From assembly GCA_023398615.1 (NCBI GenBank), contig JAEWSD010000183.1, positions 1 to 31,688 on the forward strand: a stretch of 31,688 nt of DNA, in the 5' to 3' direction. This document shows, piece after piece, positions 24,221 through 31,551 of this stretch. Under the pieces are notes generated by a model. That model was not told where the DNA came from. It saw nothing but the letters and a program-made list of their open reading frames with translations, and searched no databases. The DNA is from Bacillota bacterium (GTDB lineage: Bacteria > Bacillota > Clostridia > Lachnospirales > Lachnospiraceae). How positions within the stretch are numbered: position 1 is the first letter of the stretch; the number at the start of each line of letters is the position of its first letter. The translations under genes and the position numbers were made by a program.

Positions 24221-24310
24221 ACGAAAGAACGGGTTTGTTAACAGAATGCCTGTTTCCTGCGACAATGTCCTGTAACATAATTTAATGTATGAATCAATGG
24301 TGAGTTATGG

Positions 24311-24316
24311 TATACT
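24311..24316 (+). promoter_or_regulatory. Possible extended -10 promoter of rnr-smpB
   Basis: TATACT with TGG before it makes an extended -10 element about 155 bp before rnr. No convincing -35 is visible at 16-18 bp. The rest of the 251-bp spacer has a weak GC-rich hairpin (about 24391-24414) and nothing else I can support. Confidence 0.35.
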
Positions 24317-24471
24317 ATCGGTTGTAAGATACAAAATAATTCCATAAGATTAGTGTGAAAATTAAAATTTTTACACGGCAAATTTGTGCTACCGCCCAAA
24401 TTCGCGGGTTTGCGGCAGAATGGAGATTAATACAAAAACAAATACAGGTTATAGATAAATTCGGAGGTTAA

Positions 24472-26619
24472 ATGGACAAAATTATTTTAGAGGAAAAGAA
24501 AAGAATCCTTGATGAGTTTATTGGCAGCAAGGAATACCGCCCTATGAAATTCAAGGAGATTGCGGGTTTATTGCAGGTTCCCCGTGACGAGAAACAGGAT
24601 CTGCGGGAAGTGCTGAACGCATTGCAAGCCGAGGGTAAACTGATCGTTGATGAGAAAGGCAGATACCGGGCGGCAGACGCCAATATGAAGACAGGGATTT
24701 TTTCCGGAACGCAGCGTGGATTCGGTTTTGTAATTGCGGAAGGCGAGGATGAGGATATCTTTGTCCCGGAAAATGCAGCAAAGGGCGCATTGAACAATGA
24801 TAAGGTTCTGGTATATATAAAGGATGAGAAATCGGGGAAGCGTAAGGAAGGCGAGATTATCCGTATACTCGAGCGAGCTAACGGTACGGTGGTCGGAACC
24901 TTTGAAAAGAGTAAGAATTACGGATTCGTCATAGCCGATAATCAGAAATTCAGCAAGGACATTTTTATCCCGAAGGGATGGACAAAGGGTGCTGTCGACG
25001 GTCATAAGGTAGTAGTTAAAATTACGGATTTTGGTGATAAGGACAAGAATCCGGAAGGCAAAATCATAGAAATCCTGGGACACATTAATGATCCCGGAGT
25101 CGATATACTATCCGTAATCCTGGCAAATAATCTGCCTGCGGAGTTCCCGGAGGAGGTCATGGAAGAGCTGGAGACTGTTCCGGAGGAGATCGAGCAGACA
25201 CAGATAACAGGGCGCAAGGATATCCGGCATTTGCAGACAGTCACCATAGACGGTGAGGATGCAAAGGACCTGGATGATGCCGTTACTATTTCCAAAGAAG
25301 GGGACATGTATCATTTGGGTGTTCATATTGCGGATGTTTCGAATTATGTAAAAGAGGCTTCCGCCCTGGATAAGGAAGCGCTGAAGAGAGGCACCAGCGT
25401 ATATCTGGTTGACCGTGTCATCCCCATGCTGCCGCATAAGCTTTCCAACGGTATCTGTTCGCTGAATGCCGGAACAGACCGTCTGTCACTCAGCTGTTTT
25501 ATGGATATTGATGAGCAGGGCAATGTGACAGGTCATGAGATTGCCGAAACTGTGATTAATGTTGACCGGCGGATGACATATACCAGTGTTAAGAAGATAC
25601 TGGAGGATCAGGATGAGGAGGAAATAAAGAAATATGAAGAATTCGTGCCGATGTTCCAGCTGATGCAGAAGTTAGCCGATATACTGCGGGAGAAGAGGAG
25701 GAAAAGAGGTTCGATTGATTTTGATTTTCCTGAAAGCAAGATAACATTGGATAAGAACGGACATCCCGTGGATATCAAGCCGTACGAAAGGAATAAAGCA
25801 ACCAGGATTATTGAGGATTTCATGCTGATAGCAAATGAAACGGTTGCGGAAGATTTTTACTGGCAGGAGCTGCCTTTCGTTTATCGGAGCCATGAGAACC
25901 CGGATAATGAGAAAATACAGGCCCTGGGCATCTTTATTAATAATTTTGGGTACAGCATCAAAATCAGCCAGGAGGAGGTCCACCCGAAAGAACTGCAGAA
26001 GCTTCTGACGAAAATAGAAGGTACGCCGGAGGAAGCACTGATAAGCAGGCTTACGCTAAGGTCAATGAAACGTGCCAAATATACTGCTTCCAGTGACGGA
26101 CATTTTGGACTTGCCGCAAAATATTATTGTCATTTTACCTCTCCCATACGGAGATACCCGGATCTGCAGATCCACCGGATTATCAAGGAGAATTTACGCG
26201 GCGGACTAAATGAAAGAAGAATCGATCATTACAACAGGATTCTGCCCGATGTTGCCAGGCAGGCAAGCCTGACGGAAAGGCGCGCGGACGATTCGGAACG
26301 GGAGGTTGAAAAGCTCAAGAAGGTAGAATATATGAGTGATTTCATCGGCGAAAGATTTGAAGGAGTAATTTCGGGAATTACTTCATGGGGCATGTATGTG
26401 GAATTGCCTAATACCGTGGAAGGTATGGTGAAAGCAGCGGACATGAAGGATGATTACTATATTTATAACGAGGCGAACTACTGTATGACAGGGGAACATA
26501 CACGGAAAACCTATAAGCTGGGAGAAAAAGTATTAGTAGAGGTTGCGGCGGCCGATAAATTTCTTAGAACCATTGATTTTATACTGGTCGATAAGAAGCC
26601 GGAAGAGGAGGATTCCTAG
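24472..26619 (+). CDS. rnr: Ribonuclease R, 3'-5' exoribonuclease
   Basis: This 715-residue RNB-family enzyme degrades structured RNA, including messages tagged by trans-translation. Order: an N-terminal winged-helix-like region (about 1-65); two cold-shock OB domains (GIFSGTQRGFGFVIAEGEDE at about 76-95, then VVGTFEKSKNYGFVIAD); the RNB catalytic domain with TIDGEDAKDLDDAV (metal-binding aspartates at about 262-270) and YHLGVHIADVSNYV; and a C-terminal S1 domain (about 622-705, ERFEGVISGITSWGMYVEL). GGAGG precedes the ATG. smpB follows after 3 bp, the usual pair. Confidence 0.97.
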   Translation: MDKIILEEKKRILDEFIGSKEYRPMKFKEIAGLLQVPRDEKQDLREVLNALQAEGKLIVDEKGRYRAADANMKTGIFSGTQRGFGFVIAEGEDEDIFVPENAAKGALNNDKVLVYIKDEKSGKRKEGEIIRILERANGTVVGTFEKSKNYGFVIADNQKFSKDIFIPKGWTKGAVDGHKVVVKITDFGDKDKNPEGKIIEILGHINDPGVDILSVILANNLPAEFPEEVMEELETVPEEIEQTQITGRKDIRHLQTVTIDGEDAKDLDDAVTISKEGDMYHLGVHIADVSNYVKEASALDKEALKRGTSVYLVDRVIPMLPHKLSNGICSLNAGTDRLSLSCFMDIDEQGNVTGHEIAETVINVDRRMTYTSVKKILEDQDEEEIKKYEEFVPMFQLMQKLADILREKRRKRGSIDFDFPESKITLDKNGHPVDIKPYERNKATRIIEDFMLIANETVAEDFYWQELPFVYRSHENPDNEKIQALGIFINNFGYSIKISQEEVHPKELQKLLTKIEGTPEEALISRLTLRSMKRAKYTASSDGHFGLAAKYYCHFTSPIRRYPDLQIHRIIKENLRGGLNERRIDHYNRILPDVARQASLTERRADDSEREVEKLKKVEYMSDFIGERFEGVISGITSWGMYVELPNTVEGMVKAADMKDDYYIYNEANYCMTGEHTRKTYKLGEKVLVEVAAADKFLRTIDFILVDKKPEEEDS

Positions 26620-26622
26620 AGG

Positions 26623-27090
26623 ATGTCTAAAGATAGTATTAAGCTGATAGCGAATAATAAGAAGGCAAGATTTGATTACTTTATAGAGGATACCTTTGAA
26701 GCGGGAATCGTGCTGCACGGTACGGAGGTGAAATCGCTGCGTATGGGCAAGGGCAGCATCAAGGAATCCTTTATCCGGATAGAGAACGGAGAAGTATTCA
26801 TATATAATATGCATATCAGTCCATACGAAAAAGGCAATATATTTAACAAAGACCCGATGCGGGTAAAAAAATTACTGCTCCATCAGTATGAGATCAACAA
26901 GATTCTTGGCCAGATTACGGTGAAAGGATATACTGTTGTGCCGCTTACCTTATACCTGAAGGGCAGTCTTGTAAAGCTGGAGATCGGTCTGGCAAGAGGC
27001 AAGAAGCTTTATGATAAGCGGGAGGACATAGCAAAGAAGGATCAAAGACGGGAAGCGGAGAAAGAGTTTAAGGTTAAGAATTTATATTGA
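26623..27090 (+). CDS. smpB: SmpB, tmRNA-binding protein of trans-translation
   Basis: This 155-residue protein binds tmRNA and brings it to stalled ribosomes. Family landmarks are ANNKKARFDYFIEDTFEAG, the GTEVKSLR motif, the HISPYEKGN segment and a basic C-terminal tail with KKLYDKREDIAKKD that folds into the ribosomal decoding site. It starts 3 bp after the rnr stop, so it is translationally coupled, with the GAGGAGG ribosome binding site inside the end of rnr. The tmRNA gene itself (ssrA), often close by, is not seen downstream. Confidence 0.97.
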   Translation: MSKDSIKLIANNKKARFDYFIEDTFEAGIVLHGTEVKSLRMGKGSIKESFIRIENGEVFIYNMHISPYEKGNIFNKDPMRVKKLLLHQYEINKILGQITVKGYTVVPLTLYLKGSLVKLEIGLARGKKLYDKREDIAKKDQRREAEKEFKVKNLY

Positions 27091-27114
27091 TATTGCCATT
27101 CATATGATACGTTC

Positions 27115-27150
27115 AGGTCTTGTAGCCATTTGGTTATGGGGCCTTTTTTA
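27115..27150 (+). terminator. Terminator of rnr-smpB
   Basis: AGGTC (27115-27119) pairs with GGCCT and an inner CCAT pairs with ATGG across a short loop. A run of six T residues follows. It closes the rnr-smpB transcript. Confidence 0.65.
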
Positions 27151-27225
27151 ACATGAAATTGCGTTTCATAATAACTGTTTATGACCGAATTGTAACAAAT
27201 ATATTACGAAATAGTTAAATTATGA

Positions 27226-27254
27226 TTGCATTCCATATCATTTTATGGTAATAT
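27226..27254 (+). promoter_or_regulatory. Sigma-A-type promoter of the membrane-anchored unknown protein
   Basis: TTGCAT (27226-27231), a 17-bp spacer and TAATAT (27249-27254) lie about 50 bp before the start codon at 27307. Confidence 0.55.
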
Positions 27255-27306
27255 GAATGGAGAAATTTAACAAATAGCAACAAACCTATGCAGGAAAGAG
27301 GACAGA

Positions 27307-28065
27307 ATGAAGTTCAAATATAAAAAACTGATTATGATAGTATGTACATTTATCATGGGTATAGGAATGATTGTCTTCTCAACGGAAAGCAATTCGAACA
27401 GACCTGTTTCGGGTAAGGAAAAAGGTACCGGTAATTTTTCGGAGTATATTTTACGGACTGTCAATTTAGTCAGCTCGGATGCCTTGAAGGCGGCGGACGG
27501 TCTGACCGCTACCCCTACGCAACTCCCGGAAAGGGATAAGATTTCGGAAGCAGTAGCGGCAAATGTGCTTGAAAAGGATGCCTACCAGGACATCAACAAA
27601 TTGATTACAGAATACTATAATGCCAAAATCAGTAAGAAAGCCGATAATTTTAAACTTTTAGTAAATGATGTGAACCTGCTTGATATGGAAGATATCGAAA
27701 GGCAGAATAAATATATTGAAGCATATGAGAATGTGTCCTGTTATACCCGGAAGGGTATGGAAGAAGGCAGTTTTATCGTATATGCCTACCATGAACGGAA
27801 AATAAGCGGTATCGATACACTTGCTCCGGGAATGGACAGATTTTATGTTAAAACCAATGATAACGGGAAACCGTATATCTATTTTGGTGAAGTTGACAAG
27901 GATAATGAACTGTATCTAAAGGCCTCGGATGAATCGGAAGAAGTGCTGGAGCTGATTTATAATGTTAATCAGAAGTACGATAAGGCAGCGTCTGATGATG
28001 AAACCTTGAGTGAATTCCGGCAAAAACTGGAGGAATCCGTTCAAAGTATTCAAATGAATGATTGA
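27307..28065 (+). CDS. Unknown membrane-anchored/exported protein, 252 residues
   Basis: The N-terminus has a basic KFKYKK start and a hydrophobic segment (about 8-25) without a lipobox Cys, so it is either a signal peptide or a single membrane anchor. A Ser/Thr/Pro-rich linker (about 50-75) follows. The outer domain (about 85-215) contains INKLITEYYNAKISK and later YENVSCYTRKGMEEGSFIVYAYHERK, which looks like an NTF2/SnoaL-like fold; the end is acidic and helical. GAAAGAGGACAG precedes the ATG. I do not recognise the family by name. It faces a minus-strand gene and ends 6 bp from it. Confidence 0.75.
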   Translation: MKFKYKKLIMIVCTFIMGIGMIVFSTESNSNRPVSGKEKGTGNFSEYILRTVNLVSSDALKAADGLTATPTQLPERDKISEAVAANVLEKDAYQDINKLITEYYNAKISKKADNFKLLVNDVNLLDMEDIERQNKYIEAYENVSCYTRKGMEEGSFIVYAYHERKISGIDTLAPGMDRFYVKTNDNGKPYIYFGEVDKDNELYLKASDESEEVLELIYNVNQKYDKAASDDETLSEFRQKLEESVQSIQMND

Positions 28066-28071
28066 CGGAGG

Positions 28072-28677
28072 CTACGTGTAGAACTGTTTTATGATTCCGT
28101 CAGCCATGATTCCGGCCAGCATAAGTGCGTGGTATTCAATGAAATCATACTGGTATACATCGGCGGCATATTGCCCGTATATACGTTTCGTGATTTCATC
28201 CTTTGTCATATCCAGATGGTTGGACAGGTTATTCCGCATTTCGCTCTGATCCCAGTACGGATTGATTCCGGCCAGGAATGCGGCATATGTATCGGCATTA
28301 TCCCGCCATTGCCTTTCAAGGGCGGCGGTTTTTGGCGTGCTGCCGACAGGAATATTACTGAAAGAAGTGTTTCTTCGTGAATCATACTCTTCGATAAAGG
28401 CATTTATCAGTTGGACAGTAAGCGTTAAATGTTCTCTTATCAGGCTTTCCAATTGGTCCGCCGTGGCATCACCATAATAAATCCTGAATACATTGGCAAA
28501 ATCACGCGGACTTTCCAGAAGCCTGTTCTCAACTACTTCAAGATCCGGTAATTTTGATACCGCACTCACTAAATAAAACCTCGTCCAAAGAATCTGCTGG
28601 CTCCAAAGCTGCTCCATTACGTCCTTTAAATCTTCCGGTGTATAGTATCCGGATTTCCCGGCTGAATAATTATCCAT
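28072..28677 (-). CDS. Helical protein of unknown function, two similar halves
   Basis: This 201-residue all-alpha protein has no signal peptide. Each half has a similar plan. The first has LWSQQILWTRFYLVSAV...LPDLEVVENRLLESPRDF and LIREHLTLTVQLINA; the second has RQWRDNADTYAAFLAGINPYW and HLDMTKDEITKRI, ending HALMLAGIMADGIIKQF. I recall close relatives in Clostridia and Paenibacillus, some of them mislabelled acetylglutamate kinase; no kinase motif is present. Function is unknown. GCAGGATAGG precedes the ATG. It is convergent with the exported protein gene. Confidence 0.8.
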   Translation of the reverse strand: MDNYSAGKSGYYTPEDLKDVMEQLWSQQILWTRFYLVSAVSKLPDLEVVENRLLESPRDFANVFRIYYGDATADQLESLIREHLTLTVQLINAFIEEYDSRRNTSFSNIPVGSTPKTAALERQWRDNADTYAAFLAGINPYWDQSEMRNNLSNHLDMTKDEITKRIYGQYAADVYQYDFIEYHALMLAGIMADGIIKQFYT

Positions 28678-28766
28678 TACCTATCCTGCTATCAGGTCTT
28701 TCTATAAGATATGAGAAGAAAGGAAATTTAATTATCCAATAATCTGAAAGAAGGTAAGGAAGGGCA

Positions 28767-28796
28767 GTCATAATATATCCGGGGCCTGCATATATT
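28767..28796 (+). promoter_or_regulatory. Sigma-E-like promoter before the 78-residue gene
   Basis: GTCATAAT (28767-28774), a 14-bp spacer and CATATATT (28789-28796) each differ by one base from the sigma-E consensus of B. subtilis (about GTCATATT and CATACAHT, spacer 13-15). This suggests mother-cell expression during sporulation. It is a motif match by eye only. Confidence 0.45.
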
Positions 28797-28826
28797 AGTA
28801 TAATGATGAAAAAAAGGAGAATTGCT

Positions 28827-29063
28827 ATGTCATATGAAGAGTACAAAAAAATAATAAATGATGCAGTCGCGGAATATTGCAATAATGGGGGTTCCCTTTT
28901 AAATATAGCTTTAAATAATCCGGTGAAAGAGTACATATACGAATATGATGAATTACTTTCGGAAGATGCGAAAGAAAAGCTTATTGATAAAGCACACCAG
29001 GCCATGCAGAAAGGAGAGGATTTGCCGTCAGGAATCAGATTAGTAAAAGTAGTGATCAGATAA
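28827..29063 (+). CDS. Small protein of unknown function, 78 residues
   Basis: The start ATG at 28827 follows AAAAAGGAG; an ATG at 28803 is in frame but would contain that site. The acidic, mostly helical protein runs SYEEYKKIINDAVAEYCNNGG, a middle NNPVKEYIYEYDELLSEDAKEKLIDKAHQAM and a C-terminal strand IRLVKVVIR. It has no membrane segment or metal motif. I do not recognise it. The sigma-E-like promoter before it is the only hint of its role. Confidence 0.7.
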   Translation: MSYEEYKKIINDAVAEYCNNGGSLLNIALNNPVKEYIYEYDELLSEDAKEKLIDKAHQAMQKGEDLPSGIRLVKVVIR

Positions 29064-29220
29064 ATATATTGCAATCGAATAATTAACTGCCGCCGCCGTT
29101 ATTATAGTAAAATCATGAACCATTTTCATCTAAGAATAATAATATAAATATGTATAATGATGTCTATGATGTTTTGTGAAGGTGAATGATTGCGAAAAAT
29201 GAGTAGGCGACTAAAGGCAG

Positions 29221-29700
29221 ATGAGTGCAATCGCAAAGATAGATTTTGATGAAATGATCATGAATATAAAGAAAGGTATTTATAAGCAGATAGGATTTGG
29301 ATCGGGCAGACTGGTATTTGATGTCGGAGGCGGGTACGTTGCGAAAGTTGCAAAAAATAAAAGAGGAATCGCCCAAAATGAAGCAGAATACTATATATCG
29401 TCTGTTGACCGGTCCAATTTGTTTGCAAAAATCCGGGAGGTATCGGATGATTCCGGTATTCTGATTATGGAGAAAGCGGAACGGATCAGTAATTTCAGTG
29501 ATATCCGTAATTTCTTCATGGCAAGGAATAACAGGGAACTTTTTCAAAAAAAAGAGATACAGGAAGTCATTAAGGAACATCAGTTGATACCTCAGGATTT
29601 ATACAACCTTGACAGCTGGGGAATGGTAAACGGACGCCCTGTCATTATTGATTATGGGTTTACCTGGAGTGTTAAGCGGAGGTATTATTTTCCTTTCTAA
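29221..29700 (+). CDS. Miniature protein-kinase-like protein, 159 residues
   Basis: The N-terminal half resembles the small lobe of protein kinase-like enzymes: a glycine-rich GFGSGRLVFDVGGGYVAKVAK with Lys42 as the possible ATP lysine, then QNEAEYYI with a possible helix-C Glu (54 or 56) and ILIMEKAERI as hinge. The C-terminal part has QDLYNLDSWGMVNGRPVIID, where Asp126 and Asp144 (IIDYG) sit like the catalytic and metal Asp residues. At 159 residues it is far shorter than a normal kinase (250 or more), so the large lobe is minimal. It may be a compact kinase, a pseudokinase or a phage/plasmid-derived protein. The ribosome binding site is weak. Confidence 0.65.
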   Translation: MSAIAKIDFDEMIMNIKKGIYKQIGFGSGRLVFDVGGGYVAKVAKNKRGIAQNEAEYYISSVDRSNLFAKIREVSDDSGILIMEKAERISNFSDIRNFFMARNNRELFQKKEIQEVIKEHQLIPQDLYNLDSWGMVNGRPVIIDYGFTWSVKRRYYFPF

Positions 29701-29762
29701 TATTCGCGCGGCGAAATGATATCGAATCAGCAGATAAATGAGCTTCGAACGGGGGGATAATT

Positions 29763-30185
29763 GTGTTAACTTACCAGCTGTTTTGTAAAGAAGACTGCAA
29801 AGAAGTTCTTGAGTTTTGGAGCAATATACCAGGAATCTATTTGCATAATAATGGTGAAGATTCTATAGAGGGAATAACTGCATTTTTAGAACGGAATCCA
29901 GGCTGTAGTTTTACTGCAAGACTTGATAATAAAATTATTGGTGCAATTATGTGCGGACATGATGGGCGAAGAGGATTGATTCATCATTTGGCAGTTGATA
30001 CTCAATATAGAAGATTAGGCATAGGAAAAAAACTATTACAGTTATCTATTGAACAATTGCAGGCGATTGGTATTAAGAAATGTGCGCTATTTGTATTGAA
30101 CGGAAATAATCTTGGAGAAGCTTTTTATAAATCGCTTGATTGGAAAGAAGAAAATATTGTAAAGATATATGCGAAGGTGCTGTAA
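29763..30185 (+). CDS. GNAT-family N-acetyltransferase, AT-rich
   Basis: This 140-residue GNAT domain has the acetyl-CoA motif AVDTQYRRLGIGKKLLQ (about 77-93) and the C-terminal NGNNLGEAFYKSLDWKEE. The start is GTG at 29763 after GGGGGGATAA. Its base composition is clearly AT-richer, with A/T-ending codons, than rnr or gpmI, which hints at later acquisition. The target molecule is unknown. An imperfect 11-bp hairpin (30198-30222) follows, without a T-run. Confidence 0.88.
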   Translation: MLTYQLFCKEDCKEVLEFWSNIPGIYLHNNGEDSIEGITAFLERNPGCSFTARLDNKIIGAIMCGHDGRRGLIHHLAVDTQYRRLGIGKKLLQLSIEQLQAIGIKKCALFVLNGNNLGEAFYKSLDWKEENIVKIYAKVL

Positions 30186-30317
30186 CGGCTGCTTTAAATA
30201 ATAACGGCTTTGCCGTCATTATCCAAGCAGAAGTGTTGCAGATATATAGTAGGAAACTTGAGGATACCTTTTTTGTGGTCTGCCGAAATCCAGTATTTGA
30301 ATCGCTACCGGAAAGTA

Positions 30318-31319
30318 TTATGAGATATACAGTATCGGCATAGTCCCTAACTGTCGTGACAGCCTTTCCCGTAAAAAAGACTCGGCCTCTGCGCGGATAT
30401 CGTTTCGGTAACAGTATTTGCCGCGCCCACGTCCGGTCATAACTTCCCGGTCGAAAAGCTGTACGGCATTTGGAAACGCCTCCGTGTTAATAATGTTTTG
30501 TACGAAGCTGTACGTCATCAGTATAATTTCTATGAAGCCGTTGCGTGTGACCTTTTCGCTCAGCTCATCCGCCAGGCGCTCTATCAGTTCCCCGTACAGG
30601 CGTTTCCAGTCCGGAAGAAGGATCACGGGCGCAATCAGCAGCCCGACCGGATATCCGGCCTCCGCTACGTCGTTTAGCGCACGGATTCTTGCAGGCAACG
30701 GGGAGGTGCCCAGTTCTATACGGCTTATTATTTCCTGCGGATTCACGCTCATACGAAATATGGTCTTTCCCTTGTGGTCAAGGTTAAGTAACGGATTAAC
30801 CATATCAAATTTTGTCGGAAATGTCAGACTCCCGCGGCCTTCGCGCGCAAAACGCTCGATTGTATAGGGCAAATTATCCGTTATTGTGTTTTCCAGCAGC
30901 AAATCGCTGTTGCTGCCAATCTCAAAGGTTTGCGGTACAGGAGCCGCGGCATCCTTTTTAAGCAGTCTGTCCAGCATTTGTTCACGGTTGACAAACAGGC
31001 GCAAATAGGCACATTTGTTGTAATTGCATACCAAATAGCAGTACAGGCACATCGCTTTGCAGCCTGAGGATGTGTAGGGTACCAGCCAGTCGGAAACCTT
31101 ATGGTTCGGTACATATCGGTGTGTCTTTCTGACTCCGATGATCAAATGGTTTTTTAGCTTTGGAAAGTCACGGTTGTCTGCCGCTGTCATCTCCGGTATA
31201 CGGTTATGATTCTCTATCTGTATCCAGGGCAGGTTCGCGTATTTGCTCTGCAGCATCTGTCCAAGCTTATAATCAAGCACACTCTGCTCATAATACACCG
31301 CATCAAAATGCATATTCAT
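30318..31319 (-). CDS. splB: Spore photoproduct lyase family radical-SAM protein
   Basis: This 333-residue protein matches the SPL family over its length. The radical-SAM [4Fe-4S] motif is Cys87-X3-Cys91-X2-Cys94 (CKAMCLYC), with Tyr93 and Tyr95 where SPL has its conserved tyrosines. FPTKFD, GKTIFRMSVNP, ELGTSPLPARI, AGYPVGLLIAPV and a C-terminal GRGKYCYRND follow the family pattern. SPL reverses the UV thymine dimer of spores. The hydrogen-donor Cys (Cys141 in B. subtilis) appears replaced by Ser136 in FEIGSNSD, so repair activity is not certain. AGGAGG precedes the ATG. A CAAACTA/GAATT pair upstream weakly resembles a sigma-G promoter. Confidence 0.87.
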   Translation of the reverse strand: MNMHFDAVYYEQSVLDYKLGQMLQSKYANLPWIQIENHNRIPEMTAADNRDFPKLKNHLIIGVRKTHRYVPNHKVSDWLVPYTSSGCKAMCLYCYLVCNYNKCAYLRLFVNREQMLDRLLKKDAAAPVPQTFEIGSNSDLLLENTITDNLPYTIERFAREGRGSLTFPTKFDMVNPLLNLDHKGKTIFRMSVNPQEIISRIELGTSPLPARIRALNDVAEAGYPVGLLIAPVILLPDWKRLYGELIERLADELSEKVTRNGFIEIILMTYSFVQNIINTEAFPNAVQLFDREVMTGRGRGKYCYRNDIRAEAESFLRERLSRQLGTMPILYIS

Positions 31320-31340
31320 GTGAATACCTCCTAACGATTA

Positions 31341-31370
31341 TAGTTTGCCGGAAATGATGAAGATTAATTC
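31341..31370 (-). promoter_or_regulatory. Possible sigma-G-like promoter of the splB-type gene
   Basis: On the minus strand GAATT (31370-31366), an 18-bp spacer and CAAACTA (31347-31341) lie 21 bp before the start codon. Each element has one mismatch to the sigma-G pattern (GHATR, CATNHTA). B. subtilis splB is known to be sigma-G dependent, which makes this plausible but not shown. Confidence 0.3.
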
Positions 31371-31402
31371 AGGTTGGAGGCGGAATAATAACATTAAATG
31401 AA

Positions 31403-31432
31403 TTGACCTTTAGGACTAAAAAATTGTATAAT
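31403..31432 (+). promoter_or_regulatory. Sigma-A-type promoter of the right-edge gene
   Basis: TTGACC (31403-31408), an 18-bp spacer and TATAAT (31427-31432) lie about 120 bp before the gene that runs off the window. It is divergent from the splB-type gene. Confidence 0.6.
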
Positions 31433-31551
31433 TTTATATAGGCATAATGGTTAATTAAGAGTGTGAAGTCTCAGGCTTTAAGCGGAACAAGTATATAATC
31501 GCGAAATGAAATTCTAAAGCATAAAAGGGGTTTCCGGGAAAAGAGGTAACA

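Noticed and set aside
24391..24414. GC-rich hairpin before rnr as a riboswitch or attenuator
   Set aside because: Only short, interrupted pairings (CCG/CGG and CAAA/TTTG) can be drawn; no known riboswitch core is seen.
27091..27306. Possible ssrA (tmRNA) gene after smpB
   Set aside because: The spacer is only 216 bp, AT-rich and holds a terminator and a promoter; no tRNA-like ends or tag-peptide frame are seen.
30140..30343. 67-codon plus-strand frame overlapping the end of the second GNAT gene
   Set aside because: It has no good ribosome binding site and overlaps both neighbouring genes. The part after 30186 could be a gene remnant, but I cannot support that.
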